A DNA stretch of 64,000 bases from Streptomyces longwoodensis (GTDB taxonomy: Bacteria > Actinomycetota > Actinomycetes > Streptomycetales > Streptomycetaceae). Of the stretch, positions 1 to 8,332 are shown piece by piece. The DNA is taken from NCBI RefSeq assembly GCF_001514125.1, contig NZ_KQ948552.1:186001-250000 (forward strand). Direction: 5' to 3'. The notes under the pieces were generated by a model. That model saw nothing but the letters and a program-made list of their open reading frames with translations, was not told where the DNA came from and did no database searches. Both the position numbers and the translations under genes were made by a program. Within the stretch, counting starts at the first letter, position 1, and the number at the start of each line of letters is the position of its first letter.

Positions 1-1
1 G

Positions 2-307
2 AGCGAGGCGACCCAGGCGATCGAGCCGACGGTGGTCACCCGTGCGGAGGCGGAGGTGCTGGACGTGCCCGAGCTCTTCCCGGCCCTCCTCTTCGAACGC
101 CTCACCACCGACTCCACGGGCCGGCCCGTCGAGTACGTCCACTCGCTGTACCGCGGGGACCGCTACCGCATCGTCTCCCGCCTGCGGCTGACCGCGGACG
201 CGGAGCCCGCCGGGCCGTCCGCCGGGCACCACCCCGGCATCCCCCCGGGAGACTTCGCCGACGGCGCGCCGGTCACGGCCTCGACACTCGGGGACGTCCA
301 GGGGTAG
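2..307 (+). CDS. GntR-family regulator, C-terminal UTRA effector domain (cut by window edge)
   Basis: The reading frame is open from the first base of the window to TAG at 305-307, giving 101 visible codons; the N-terminal winged helix lies outside. The segment LFERLTTDSTGRPVEYVHSL followed by YRGDRYRIVSRL is the typical last part of a UTRA domain, the small-molecule-binding half of HutC/FarR-type GntR regulators. About 30 mostly polar residues follow with no recognisable domain. The effector and targets cannot be inferred from this fragment, and the DNA-binding part must be read from the upstream sequence. Confidence 0.8.
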   Translation, partial: SEATQAIEPTVVTRAEAEVLDVPELFPALLFERLTTDSTGRPVEYVHSLYRGDRYRIVSRLRLTADAEPAGPSAGHHPGIPPGDFADGAPVTASTLGDVQG

Positions 308-617
308 CGGCGGCCGCGGGCGGGTCAGCTCGGGCGTAGCGGCAGCCGGACGGACGGGTCCGCTCCGGGGCGTCCAGGGGTGGCAGCGGCTGGTGCGGGG
401 CGCCGCGCGGACCGGGCTCACCCGGGCAGGTCCAGCACAGCGGAGCCCCGCCCCCGCACCAGGCGGACGGGCCCCTCGGGACGCCCGGGGCACCGCCGCC
501 ACCTGCCCGGTCGGGCCGGACCGCCCCGGGTCGATCCCGTGCGAGACGGATATACCCGCCGTCCGAGGGAAGCCGCCCCTACAGGGTGGCTGACTCGACG
601 GCAGGAGGCTGATCGAA
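308..617. other. Intergenic region upstream of gvpA
   Basis: This 310 bp stretch holds no convincing gene; the open frames across it look like GC-driven shadows. An AT-richer patch (GGATATACC, about 548-556) is the most likely promoter area for the gas vesicle gene. An imperfect hairpin (GCCGCCC, 5-nt loop, GGGTGGC) lies just before the AGGAGG ribosome binding site at 603-608. Confidence 0.4.
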
Positions 618-983
618 GTGACCGTGGCACGGCAGCAGGGCGGCGGCGGGGGCTCCAGCGGCCTCTACGACGTCCTGGAACTGATCCTCGACCGGGGTCT
701 GGTGATCGACGCGTTCGTGCGGGTCTCCCTGGTGGGCATCGAGATCCTCAAGATCGACATACGGATCGTGGTCGCCAGCGTCGACACGTACCTGCGTTTC
801 GCCGAGGCGTGCAACCGCCTCGACCTCGAAGCGGGCCCGCGCAAGCCGGCCGGCCTGACCGAACTGCCGGAGAAGCTGATGGAGGGCGGTGCCCGGGGCA
901 AGACCAAGGGAGCCCTCTCCGGCGCCGCGCAGACGATCTCGGACGCGTTCCACCAGGCGCGCGAGGAGAAGAGCTCCTCGTAG
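618..983 (+). CDS. gvpA: Gas vesicle structural protein GvpA family (orphan copy)
   Basis: This 121-residue protein belongs to the GvpA/GvpJ family, the small hydrophobic protein that builds the gas vesicle shell. Residues 17-65 carry the conserved core LYDVLELILDRGLVIDAFVR followed by VSLVGIEILKIDIRIVVASV, then DTYLRFAEACN. GvpA itself is usually about 70-75 residues; this one has a Gly-rich N-terminus and a polar C-terminal tail of about 50 residues, as in the longer actinobacterial or GvpJ-like forms. The GTG start is set by AGGAGG at 603-608. None of the accessory genes (gvpF, G, K, L, N, O) is nearby, so on this evidence it cannot assemble vesicles alone. A strong hairpin follows the gene. 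Confidence 0.85.
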   Translation: MTVARQQGGGGGSSGLYDVLELILDRGLVIDAFVRVSLVGIEILKIDIRIVVASVDTYLRFAEACNRLDLEAGPRKPAGLTELPEKLMEGGARGKTKGALSGAAQTISDAFHQAREEKSSS

Positions 984-1034
984 CACCACCGGCCGGCCCG
1001 CCAAGGCCCTGACCCCCAGGGCCCCGACCGCCGG

Positions 1035-1097
1035 CGAGCCCGTCCTTCCACCGCTCCCCCGCCGGGGTCCCCCGGCCGGGAGGGAAGGACGGGCTCG
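1035..1097. terminator. Bidirectional terminator between gvpA and the alcohol dehydrogenase
   Basis: A 15-bp perfect inverted repeat (arms 1035-1049 and 1083-1097, CGAGCCCGTCCTTCC and its complement) encloses a GC-rich apical segment. It sits between two convergent genes and can terminate both. Confidence 0.75.
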
Positions 1098-1114
1098 CTC
1101 CCGTCCGGTCGGGC

Positions 1115-2416
1115 CTACTCGGACTGCGTGCCGCCTTGCACACCCGCCGTGGTCGCCGCTCCCGTCCCGGCCGCTTCGCCCATGCCGGGTGCCACGGAAC
1201 CGCCGTCCGCGACACCGAGGGCGACCTTCGTCCAGCCGGATTCGCGGCGGTCGAAGTTCCGGTACGCGTCCAGGGCGTCCCCGGTCCCGACCCAACGGGT
1301 GATCAGCGGCGTCGGGTCGAGTCGGCCCGAAGCCACGAGGGAGACCAGGTCGGGCACGTAGCGGCGGTGGTTGCAGTTGCCCATCTTGAGCGTGAGGTTC
1401 TTCATGAACGCCTCGCCGAACGGGTAGTGCTGCACCTGCGGCGGGTAGACGCCCACGGTGCCGACGGTGCCGGCCTTCGCCACCATCTGCACGGCCCAGC
1501 GGGCCGCCAGCGTGGGGGCGTCGCCGGGTACCCACGTCCGGCCGTTCGGGTTGTTCTCCGGGGCCGCCTCGTCCCGTTCGTGATCGAACTGCTCGCCCTG
1601 GTCGCGCAGGGTATCGGCGGCGGGCCCGCGGGACGGGCGCTGCGCGTCCACGCCCACGGCATCGATCACCCGGTCCGCCCCGATGCCGTCGGTCAACTCC
1701 AGAACGGCTTCGACCGGGTCCTCGGCGTTGAAGTCGACCGTCTCGGCGTGCTGGTCACGGGCCAGCTCCAGCCGGTCCCCCACGCCGTCGACGACGATGA
1801 TCCGTCCGGCGCCCTGGAGACGGGCGCAGGCGATGGCGGCCTGTCCGATCGGACCGGCGCCGAGGATCGCCACGGTGTCGCCCGCGCCGATCTCCGCCAG
1901 CCGCGCCCCGAACCATGCGGTGGGGTAGATGTCCGACAGCAGGATGGCCTGGGCGTCGTCGACGGTGTCGGGCAGCGGGACCAGCCCGACGTGGGCGTAC
2001 GGGACGCGGGCGTATTCGGCCTGCAGCCCGTCCAGGCCCCCGGCCGCCTCGGGGCCGCCGAAGAAGACGGTGCCGGCCCGCGACCCGCCGGGGTTGGCGT
2101 TGTCGCACTGGGCGTAGTAACCGGCACGGCAGTAGCTGCACGTGCCGCAGGCGACGGTGGACGGCACCACCACCCGGTCACCGGGACGCAGGTTGCGCAC
2201 CCCCGGCCCGACCTCCTCTACGACGCCGACCGCCTCGTGTCCGAGGATCCGGCCCTCCTGCATGCCGGGCATGGTGCCGCGGACGAAGTGGAGGTCGGTG
2301 CCGCAGATCGCGGACGTCGTGATGCGCACGATCGCGTCGTACGGGTCCTGGATCTTCGGTTCCGGCACGTCGTCCAGGCGGATGTCCCCCAGCCCGTGCC
2401 ACACGACAGCTTTCAT
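1115..2416 (-). CDS. Zinc-dependent alcohol dehydrogenase (formaldehyde-dehydrogenase-like MDR family)
   Basis: This 433-residue medium-chain dehydrogenase shows the catalytic zinc ligands Cys38 and the GHE motif at 59-61, the structural-zinc cysteines C90, C93, C96 and C104, and the Rossmann motif GAGPIG at 186-191. The inserted region around residues 250-300 and the C-terminus (PLITRWVGTGDALDAYRNFD) match the glutathione-independent formaldehyde dehydrogenase branch, which oxidises aldehydes or alcohols with tightly bound NAD. The last 30 residues are a low-complexity Ala/Gly/Thr tail. The ATG is preceded by GGAGGG. It appears to be monocistronic, ended by the hairpin at 1035-1097. The substrate cannot be fixed from sequence. 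Confidence 0.85.
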   Translation of the reverse strand: MKAVVWHGLGDIRLDDVPEPKIQDPYDAIVRITTSAICGTDLHFVRGTMPGMQEGRILGHEAVGVVEEVGPGVRNLRPGDRVVVPSTVACGTCSYCRAGYYAQCDNANPGGSRAGTVFFGGPEAAGGLDGLQAEYARVPYAHVGLVPLPDTVDDAQAILLSDIYPTAWFGARLAEIGAGDTVAILGAGPIGQAAIACARLQGAGRIIVVDGVGDRLELARDQHAETVDFNAEDPVEAVLELTDGIGADRVIDAVGVDAQRPSRGPAADTLRDQGEQFDHERDEAAPENNPNGRTWVPGDAPTLAARWAVQMVAKAGTVGTVGVYPPQVQHYPFGEAFMKNLTLKMGNCNHRRYVPDLVSLVASGRLDPTPLITRWVGTGDALDAYRNFDRRESGWTKVALGVADGGSVAPGMGEAAGTGAATTAGVQGGTQSE

Positions 2417-2560
2417 TCCGGCCCTCCGTCTCGCGGGTCCCGGCGGCCGGGGGCGCTCCGCGCGGTCCGGCCGGCCCGGCGGTCGTTCCCGGGGTTTCCC
2501 CGGGCACCGGGCCGAAACGGAGGGGCCGCCCCCGAGCTTCGTAGGACCCGGGGCGGACGA

Positions 2561-3172
2561 TCAGGAGGGCGGGGCGCCCAGCGGGTTCGCGGCCAGCGCG
2601 CGTGCGGTGCCGTACAGGTTGGCGGCCATCGCGCGGCCGGTCTTGTGGGCCCAGTCGTGGCCGCGCTGGTCGTCCAGGTAGTCCGGGCCCGGGCCGGGAC
2701 CGAGGTGCCAGTAGGTCCACGACTGGCCGGGGATGGTGTAGCCGAGGTCGCACAGGGCGCCGTTGATCTCGCTGATCACGTGGTGCGCGCCGTCCTCGTT
2801 GCCGGTGACGACGACCCCGGCGACGCGGTTGTAGGCGACGGGGACCCCGTCGTCGTCCGTCTCGGAGAGCATGGCGTCCATGCGTTCGAGGACCCGCTGG
2901 GCCACCGAGGAGGGTCGGCCGAGCCAGGTGGGGGACGCGATCACGAGGATCTGCGCGCCCAGCAGCTTGTCGTGGACGGCCGGCCAGTCGTCCCCGGCGG
3001 CGACGGCCTCGCTGACCACGCCGGGGTGCAGGTCCAGGTCGACGGCCCGGACGTGTTCCACCTCGACGCCGCCGTTCTCCGTGAGCCAGTCCCCGACCAC
3101 CTGGGCCAGCGCGGCGGTGTTGGAGGGCTCGGGGGACTTCTTGAGCGTGCAGTTGATCACCAGTGCCTTCAT
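2561..3172 (-). CDS. Flavodoxin/NADPH-dependent FMN reductase family protein
   Basis: The protein has 203 residues when started at the ATG at 3172 (MKALVINCTLKKSPEPSNTA); the open frame runs further upstream, but that part has no conserved features. The N-terminal strand followed by a polar loop and the central SPTWLGRPSSVAQRVLERMD segment are the flavin-binding elements of the flavodoxin-like fold. The motif GVVVTGNEDGAHHVISEING is characteristic of the NAD(P)H-dependent oxidoreductases in this family. The gene is divergent from the membrane-protein gene at 3285 and transcribed in the same direction as the alcohol dehydrogenase, with a 144 bp gap. The electron acceptor is unknown. Confidence 0.8.
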   Translation of the reverse strand: MKALVINCTLKKSPEPSNTAALAQVVGDWLTENGGVEVEHVRAVDLDLHPGVVSEAVAAGDDWPAVHDKLLGAQILVIASPTWLGRPSSVAQRVLERMDAMLSETDDDGVPVAYNRVAGVVVTGNEDGAHHVISEINGALCDLGYTIPGQSWTYWHLGPGPGPDYLDDQRGHDWAHKTGRAMAANLYGTARALAANPLGAPPS

Positions 3173-3284
3173 GCCCCAGGGGTACCCCGTCGGGGCGCGC
3201 CGTCCCCGCGGTGCACTCAGGCGGCCGAAGCCGGGTACTCGCGCGGGACGGGGCTCGGCGGACCGACGGGTGGAGGAGGCGGCG

Positions 3285-3668
3285 ATGCGCACCGCGCGAC
3301 TGCGAATCCAGGGAGCGGCGACCTTCGCCTACGGGATCGCGACGGCGTACCGGCCGGCGCTGCTCGCCCGGCCCGCCGGTCTGGTCGACGCGTACGGCGA
3401 AGTCACCCCGCACACCGCCCTGGTGCTGCGCTCGATGGCCTGGCGCGACGCGGCCGTGGGTCTGGCGATGGTCCTCGCGCCGCAGGGGCCCGCCCTCACC
3501 GCGGCCGGTGCGGTGCGGATCGCCTCGGACGTGGGGGACGCGCTCTTCTTCGGCCGGGCGCTGCGGGGTCGGCTGCGGCGGGCCGGGGCGGTCGTCAGCG
3601 CGCTGGGCTGGGCCGCCGTGACGGTGGCGGGCCTGGCCGCGGGACCGGGGCGACCGGTGCGGGCCTGA
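3285..3668 (+). CDS. Small integral membrane protein (DUF4267-like)
   Basis: This 127-residue protein has about four hydrophobic helices (roughly residues 8-28, 42-62, 66-88 and 98-120) separated by Arg-rich turns. The pattern of a conserved Arg/Gly helix, a Pro-containing first loop (YRPALLARP) and RSMAWRDAAVGLAMVLAP recalls DUF4267-type small membrane proteins, but the match is from general appearance only. The ATG is chosen because GGAGGAGG lies 6-7 bases upstream. It is divergent from the flavodoxin-like gene and convergent with the winged-helix regulator. Function unknown. Confidence 0.7.
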   Translation: MRTARLRIQGAATFAYGIATAYRPALLARPAGLVDAYGEVTPHTALVLRSMAWRDAAVGLAMVLAPQGPALTAAGAVRIASDVGDALFFGRALRGRLRRAGAVVSALGWAAVTVAGLAAGPGRPVRA

Positions 3669-3687
3669 GGCCTGAACGGGCGCCCCG

Positions 3688-4020
3688 TCAGACCTGGCCG
3701 CTCGGCGTCCCGGTGCGCTCGGACTCGTCCTGTACCAGCAGGGAGAGCAGCGACGCCACCGTGAGCCCGGCCTCCGCCGGGTGCCGGAGCACCCTGTCCG
3801 GGTCGATGCGGTAGGTGTTCGTGCGCCCCTCGCGGGTGTGCGAGAGGTAGCCGTCCTGTTCGAGGTCGGCGATGATCCGCGCGACGGCGCGTTCGGTGAG
3901 CCGGCAGCGCGCGGCGATGTCACGGACGCGGACGTTCGGATTGTCGGCGATCGCAGCCAGGACGCGCGCGTGGCTGGTGATGAAGGTCCATCCGGTGTGT
4001 GGTGCGGGCACTCCAACCAT
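3688..4020 (-). CDS. Winged helix-turn-helix transcriptional regulator
   Basis: A protein of about 110 residues with an N-terminal winged helix: ARVLAAIADNPNVRVRDIAA, RCRLTERAVARIIADLEQDG and YLSHTREGRTNTYRID form helix 1, the recognition-helix region and the wing. The C-terminal part is a short helix probably used for dimerisation. This resembles MarR/ArsR-like regulators found as stand-alone genes in Streptomyces. ATG 4020 is preferred; ATG 4029 and TTG 4050 are in frame and none has a clear Shine-Dalgarno. A TAGAAT hexamer seven bases before ATG 4020 could be a -10 box for a leaderless message. It is divergent from the STAS gene. Confidence 0.75.
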   Translation of the reverse strand: MVGVPAPHTGWTFITSHARVLAAIADNPNVRVRDIAARCRLTERAVARIIADLEQDGYLSHTREGRTNTYRIDPDRVLRHPAEAGLTVASLLSLLVQDESERTGTPSGQV

Positions 4021-4054
4021 GAGCGGCATTCTAGGGGACCAACCTTGCAAGAAT

Positions 4055-4085
4055 CGATTTACATGACATAGATTTCATGCAATCG
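4055..4085. promoter_or_regulatory. AT-rich imperfect inverted repeat between regulator and STAS gene
   Basis: CGATTTACATG at 4055-4065 faces CATGCAATCG at 4076-4085, and GATTT(A)CATG also occurs as a direct repeat. The patch is far richer in A/T than its surroundings and lies between two divergent starts, so it is a candidate operator/promoter for the winged-helix regulator. Confidence 0.4.
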
Positions 4086-4128
4086 ACGACTGGCACTCCC
4101 GTGAGGGAGCCACAGGGAGGAGCCGACG

Positions 4129-4530
4129 GTGCCCTGGGACGAGGCCGCTGCGGCCACCCTTACGAACCCCGCGGGCGGGACGCCACTGCTGGAGCGGACC
4201 GGCGGACAGGGACCCGACGGGTCCGGCGTGCCGCAGTACGAGCGGCGCGGGGCGTGCGTGATCGCCCCGGGCGGCGCCTACGACATGGACTCGGTCGCGC
4301 CCCTGGCGCGGGCGCTGGACAGGGCGGCGCGGGAGTACCCCGTGGTCGTCCTCGACGCCTCCGGCGTCACCTTCGCCGACTCGACGTTCCTGACCCTGCT
4401 GATCCGCGCCCACCGGTCGGGCAGGCTGCGCCTGGCCGCGCCGTCCGCGCAGGTCCGGCAGATCTGCGAGATCACCGGGGTGGACGGCTACCTGGACGTC
4501 CGGGACACGGTCGACGACGCCGTGGCGTGA
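4129..4530 (+). CDS. STAS-domain anti-sigma factor antagonist
   Basis: This 133-residue protein is a single STAS domain after about 35 non-conserved residues. The signature PVVVLDASGVTFADSTFLTL contains the phosphoacceptor serine (Ser85) at the start of the helix that contacts the anti-sigma kinase. Such proteins bind RsbW-like kinases when dephosphorylated and so release a sigma factor. The GTG start is supported by AGGGAGGAG about 10 bases upstream. No anti-sigma kinase or sigma factor gene is adjacent, so its partner must be encoded elsewhere. Confidence 0.88.
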   Translation: MPWDEAAAATLTNPAGGTPLLERTGGQGPDGSGVPQYERRGACVIAPGGAYDMDSVAPLARALDRAAREYPVVVLDASGVTFADSTFLTLLIRAHRSGRLRLAAPSAQVRQICEITGVDGYLDVRDTVDDAVA

Positions 4531-4554
4531 CGGACTCCCGCGCGGCCGGCCGGG

Positions 4555-5520
4555 TCAGCGCACCCGGCCCCGCGGCTTCAGCCGTGTCGCCGGCAGCTCC
4601 GGGGCCGGCAGCGGAGCGCCGTCGTAGCCCTTGACCTCGCCGAAGCGCGTGCCCGTCATCCAGTCGTGGCGGGCCTGTTCGATCTCCTCCTGGGTGCGGC
4701 CGATCCAGTTCCAGAACATGATCAGCTCCTCCTCGAACGGCTCACCGCCCAGCAGCATCAGGCCCGCGTCCGACTCGGCGCGGATCGGGAGGTCGGTGCG
4801 CCCGCAGCCGAGGTACAGCATCGAGCCGGGCAGCACCGGTACGCCGTCCACGTGGGCCTCGCCCGCCATGGACAGCACCGCGTACTCGAAGTCCGGCTCC
4901 AGCGGCAGCCGTACGTCCGCCCCGCGGGCCAGGGTCAGGTCGGCGCCCACGATCGGGGTGTACGTCGTCCCGGGTGACGTCGCCCCGTCCAGCGAGCCCA
5001 GGACGAGCGTGGCCTCGAGGCCCGGCGCCGTGACGACCGGCAGGTCTGCGTGGTGCTCGAAGTGCGGGTCGGTGTGGCGGTGGGGGTCCGGCAGGGCGAC
5101 CCACAGCTGGGCGCCGTGAAGGAACCGGGCGTGCGCCTTCGGGCTCTCCTCGGAGTGGCTGATCGCCCGGCCCGACGTCATCAGGCCGAGTTCGCGCGGG
5201 CGGATCGTCTGGAGGCTGCCGGTGGAGTCGCGGTGCAGCACCTCGCCCTGGTGCAGCCAGCTCACCGTCTGCAGGCCCATGTGCGGGTGCGGGGGAACCT
5301 GCATGCCGGGCTCGTCGGCGATGTCGTCGGGACCGTAGTGGTCGACGAAGCACCAGGCGCCCACCATCCTGCGGCCCAGGTTGGGCAGCAGCCGGCGGAC
5401 CTCCGTCGACTCGCCCAGCTGCACGGTGCGGGGACTGAGGAGCTCGCGCACGGGCTCGGCGACGACGAATCCGCGGCCGCCGCACGCGGCGGGCACCGGC
5501 TGCCGGTCAAGGTTGCTCAT
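4555..5520 (-). CDS. Pirin family protein
   Basis: This 321-residue bicupin pirin has the N-terminal metal-binding cluster in VPPHPHMGLQTVSWLHQGEV and HRDSTGSLQTIRPRELGLMT, with the His/Glu ligands of the cupin motif, followed by SGRAISHSEE and the second cupin domain ending in MLLGGEPFEEELIMFWNW. Bacterial pirins often have quercetinase-like dioxygenase activity or act as redox-linked regulators. ATG 5520 is chosen because TAGGTT lies six bases before it, as expected for a leaderless transcript; GTG 5526, with GGAG seven bases upstream, is the alternative. It is divergent from the TPR gene. Confidence 0.9.
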   Translation of the reverse strand: MSNLDRQPVPAACGGRGFVVAEPVRELLSPRTVQLGESTEVRRLLPNLGRRMVGAWCFVDHYGPDDIADEPGMQVPPHPHMGLQTVSWLHQGEVLHRDSTGSLQTIRPRELGLMTSGRAISHSEESPKAHARFLHGAQLWVALPDPHRHTDPHFEHHADLPVVTAPGLEATLVLGSLDGATSPGTTYTPIVGADLTLARGADVRLPLEPDFEYAVLSMAGEAHVDGVPVLPGSMLYLGCGRTDLPIRAESDAGLMLLGGEPFEEELIMFWNWIGRTQEEIEQARHDWMTGTRFGEVKGYDGAPLPAPELPATRLKPRGRVR

Positions 5521-5586
5521 GCCCACAACCTAGCTCCGCCGCACACCGCCCGTCAGGTCCGTCCCCGGCCGCCACCCCCGGACTGT

Positions 5587-5612
5587 GGAATTTTCAACTA
5601 CCCGGTCGGGTT
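5587..5612 (+). promoter_or_regulatory. SigR-type promoter for the TPR gene
   Basis: GGAAT at 5587-5591 is followed by exactly 18 bases and GTT at 5610-5612, the SigR consensus of Streptomyces for thiol-oxidative stress. The predicted start lies near 5619, just before the AAGGAGGT site at 5623-5630. Confidence 0.7.
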
Positions 5613-5635
5613 GAGCGCATCGAAGGAGGTCACGA

Positions 5636-6007
5636 GTGGACATGACATACGACACCACGTACTACGCCCACGGGGAGCCGGCGGAGCGCTGGGAGCGCGC
5701 CCGGATGTTCTTCGACGCCAAGGACTACACCGCCGCCGCGCGCGTCCTGGACGGGCTGGTCGCCGAGGTGCCGGAGCAGACCGGGCCGCGGCTGCTGCTG
5801 GCCCGCGCCTACTACCACTCGGCCCAACTGCGCCGCGCCGAGGCCGAGCTGCGCGTCCTCGTCGAGCGCGACCCGGTCGAGCACTACGCCCGGCTGCTGC
5901 TCGGCCGCACCCTGGAGCGCCAGGGGCGCGCCGAGGAGGCGGAGTCGCACCTGCGGATCGCCGCCGCGCTGGCGGGCGAGTTCGACACCGCGTCCGCGCG
6001 GGTCTGA
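5636..6007 (+). CDS. TPR-repeat protein
   Basis: This 123-residue cytoplasmic protein is made of about three tetratricopeptide-like helical pairs (for example AAARVLDGLVAEVPEQTGPR and LLLARAYYHSAQLRRAEAEL). It has no signal peptide or catalytic motif, so a scaffold or chaperone-like role is likely. The GTG start follows AAGGAGGT at 5623-5630 with ideal spacing; ATG at 5642 is a weaker alternative. Its promoter matches the SigR consensus, suggesting induction by disulfide stress. It is divergent from the pirin gene and ends at a UUCG-loop terminator. Confidence 0.85.
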   Translation: MDMTYDTTYYAHGEPAERWERARMFFDAKDYTAAARVLDGLVAEVPEQTGPRLLLARAYYHSAQLRRAEAELRVLVERDPVEHYARLLLGRTLERQGRAEEAESHLRIAAALAGEFDTASARV

Positions 6008-6040
6008 GCGGGCGTGATCGACACGCCATCCCCTGGGCGC

Positions 6041-6074
6041 ACGGGCCCGGTTCCCTTCGGGGAGCCGGGCCCGT
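6041..6074 (+). terminator. Intrinsic terminator with UUCG tetraloop
   Basis: A 15-bp stem (6041-6055 with 6060-6074, one G-U wobble) is closed by TTCG at 6056-6059, immediately after the TPR gene. Confidence 0.85.
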
Positions 6075-6116
6075 CGTCCGTTCGTCCCCGCCCCACCGCC
6101 GTGGCATCCTGACCGG

Positions 6117-6761
6117 ATGGCATCTCCCCGCAGTCGTCCGCCCCTTGCCGAGCGCGTCGAGGAACTCCTCGCCACGGCCGGTCCGTTGCCGATCGTCGCG
6201 GCCGGCGACCCCGTGCTGCGCGCCGGGACGGTGCGCTACGACGGCCAGTTGGACCCCGCGCTCCTGGCCCGCTTCGTCGAGGCCCTGCGCGTGACGATGC
6301 GCGCCGCCCCGGGCGTCGGCCTCGCCGCGCCGCAGGTCGGCGTGGAGCTGCGGATCGCGGTCGTCGAGGACCCGGCACCGGTCCCGGAGGAGGTGCGGGT
6401 GGCCCGGGGCCGGGTGCCGCTGCCCTTCCGGGTCCTGGTCAACCCGTCGTACGAGCCCGTCGGCACCGTGCGGGCCGCGTTCTTCGAGGGCTGTCTGAGC
6501 GTGCCGGGGTGGCAGGCCGTGGTGGCCCGGCCCGCCGAGGTGCGGCTGACCGGCGCGGACGAGCACGGCCGTCCGCTGGACGAGCTGGTCACCGGGTGGC
6601 CCGCCCGCATCGTCCAGCACGAGACGGACCACCTGGACGGCACGCTCTACCTCGACCGCGCCGAGACGCGCTCGCTGTCGTCGCAGGACGCCGTGGTGGA
6701 ACGCTGGAGCCAGCCGACCCCCGAGCGCGCCGCCCGGGAACTGGGCTTCGACCTGCCGTGA
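6117..6761 (+). CDS. def: Peptide deformylase
   Basis: This 214-residue enzyme removes the N-formyl group from nascent proteins. All three family motifs are intact: GVGLAAPQVG (66-75), EGCLS (124-128, with metal ligand Cys126) and HETDH (168-172, ligands His168 and His172 with catalytic Glu169). The N-terminal 25 residues precede the usual PIVAAGDPVLR start of the fold. The ATG at 6117 has no strong ribosome binding site, but there is no better in-frame start near it. Streptomyces normally has several def copies, so this one may not be the essential copy. A terminator-like hairpin follows. Confidence 0.95.
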   Translation: MASPRSRPPLAERVEELLATAGPLPIVAAGDPVLRAGTVRYDGQLDPALLARFVEALRVTMRAAPGVGLAAPQVGVELRIAVVEDPAPVPEEVRVARGRVPLPFRVLVNPSYEPVGTVRAAFFEGCLSVPGWQAVVARPAEVRLTGADEHGRPLDELVTGWPARIVQHETDHLDGTLYLDRAETRSLSSQDAVVERWSQPTPERAARELGFDLP

Positions 6762-6762
6762 G

Positions 6763-6803
6763 ACCCGCCCCGGACCCCCGGCACGGCCGGGTCCGGAGCG
6801 GGT
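6763..6803 (+). terminator. Terminator-like hairpin after def
   Basis: A GC-rich, slightly imperfect inverted repeat (ACCCGC..CCGGACC and GGTCCGG..GCGGGT around the ACG loop at 6783-6785) lies directly downstream of the def stop codon. Confidence 0.55.
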
Positions 6804-6862
6804 CCCGGCCGGGGATCCGCTCCGGTCGGCCGTGGTCCGGGGCCGGTCACCGGTCACCGGTT

Positions 6863-8281
6863 CTAGCCCCGGTACGCCTCCAGCAGGCGCAGCCACACCT
6901 CGCTGATCGTCGGGTACGACGGGACCGCGTGCCACAGGCGGCTGACCGGGACGCGGCCGGCGACGGCGATGGTGGCGGAGTGGATCAGTTCACCGACGCC
7001 GGGGCCGACCAGGGTCACCCCGCGGACGATCTCCTCCTCCAGGTCGACGACCATCCGGGCGCGGCCCTTGTAGCCGTCGGCGTACAGGCCCGCGCCGGCC
7101 ACCGATGCCAGGTCGACGTCCACGGCGCGCACCCGGTGGCCGGCCTGCTCGGCCTCCGCCAGGGACAGGCCCACGGACGCTGCCTCGGGGTCGGTGAAGA
7201 CGACCTGCGGGACGGCGTGGTGGTCGGCGGTGGCCGCGTGGGCGCCCCACGGGTCGGTCTCCAGCAGCGGCACGCCCGAGGCGCGGGCGGCGATGGCGGC
7301 GCCCGCGATGCGGGCCTGGTACTTGCCCTGGTGGGTGAGCAGGGCGCGGTGGTTGACGTCGCCGACCGCGTACAGCCAGTCGGTGCCGGTGACGCGCAGG
7401 CTGTCGTCGACGTCCAGCCACGAGCCCGGCTCCAGGCCCACCGTGTCCAGGCCGATGTCGTCGGTGCGCGGGGCGCGGCCGGTGGCGAAGAGGATCTCGT
7501 CGGTCTCGATCCGCTCGCCGCCCTCGGTGGTGACGACGACCGAACCGTCGTCCGCGCGGGCGACCGAGGCGACGGAGGTGCCGGTGCGCACGTCCGCCCC
7601 GGCCTCGCTCAGCGCCTCGGCGACGAGCTCCCCGGCGAAGGGCTCCATCCGCGGCAGCAGGCCCTTGCCGCGGACCAGGAGGGTCACCCGCGAGCCGAGG
7701 GCCTGCCAGGCGGTGGCCATCTCGACGGCGACGACACCGCCGCCGACCACGACGAGCCGGCCCGGCACGCTCTGCGAGCTGGTCGCCTCGCGGCTGGTCC
7801 AGGGGGTGATGTCGGCGAGTCCGGGCAGGTCGGGCAGGGCGGCGCGGCTGCCGGTGCAGACGGCGACGGCGTGGCGGGCGGTGAGGACCGTGTCACCGAC
7901 CCGCACCGTGCGGGGGCCGGTCAGCCGGCCCTGCCCGCGGTACAGGTCGGCGCCGACGCCCTCCAGCCACTGGACCTGGCCGTCGTCCTTCCAGTGCGAG
8001 GTCTCGTAGTCCCGGTGGGCGAGGACCGCGGCGGCGTCCAGGGGGCCCTGGACCGACTGGCCTAGGCCCGGCACCCGGCGGGCGTCGGCGCGGGCGATCG
8101 CTGGGCGCAGCAGCGCCTTGCTCGGCATGCAGGCCCAGTAGGAGCACTCGCCGCCGACCAGCTCGCTCTCCACGACCGCGGTGGACAGACCGGCCGCGCG
8201 GGTGCGGTCGGCGACGTTCTCGCCCACGGGGCCGGCGCCGAGCACCACGACGTCGTAAGCGATGGTTTCCGTTTCCGTCAT
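6863..8281 (-). CDS. Dihydrolipoamide dehydrogenase-like FAD disulfide oxidoreductase
   Basis: This 472-residue class I flavoprotein disulfide reductase has the FAD-binding [10 protein letters not shown] (11-20), the redox-active pair Cys46 and Cys51 in [13 protein letters not shown], a second Rossmann motif ([10 protein letters not shown]) and FATGRAP. The C-terminal dimer segment reads SYPTISEVW where lipoamide dehydrogenases have HPTLSE, so the catalytic base His appears to be Tyr. This makes a classical lipoamide role doubtful and favours quinone, thioredoxin-like or low-molecular-weight disulfide substrates. The start at 8281 ([10 protein letters not shown]) fits the family; longer in-frame starts lack homology. 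It is divergent from thioredoxin with 142 bp between, suggesting a shared redox function. Confidence 0.85.
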   Translation of the reverse strand: MTETETIAYDVVVLGAGPVGENVADRTRAAGLSTAVVESELVGGECSYWACMPSKALLRPAIARADARRVPGLGQSVQGPLDAAAVLAHRDYETSHWKDDGQVQWLEGVGADLYRGQGRLTGPRTVRVGDTVLTARHAVAVCTGSRAALPDLPGLADITPWTSREATSSQSVPGRLVVVGGGVVAVEMATAWQALGSRVTLLVRGKGLLPRMEPFAGELVAEALSEAGADVRTGTSVASVARADDGSVVVTTEGGERIETDEILFATGRAPRTDDIGLDTVGLEPGSWLDVDDSLRVTGTDWLYAVGDVNHRALLTHQGKYQARIAGAAIAARASGVPLLETDPWGAHAATADHHAVPQVVFTDPEAASVGLSLAEAEQAGHRVRAVDVDLASVAGAGLYADGYKGRARMVVDLEEEIVRGVTLVGPGVGELIHSATIAVAGRVPVSRLWHAVPSYPTISEVWLRLLEAYRG

Positions 8282-8332
8282 GGGGTCAGTCTGGAGGGTG
8301 GGTGTGCTGCCCGGCCACACGGGTAGGGGCCC

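Noticed and set aside
1136..3814. 892-codon open frame opposite the alcohol dehydrogenase and flavodoxin genes
   Set aside because: Antisense shadow: the opposite strand has clear motifs, and this frame has Arg/Val/Gly-rich composition with no domain.
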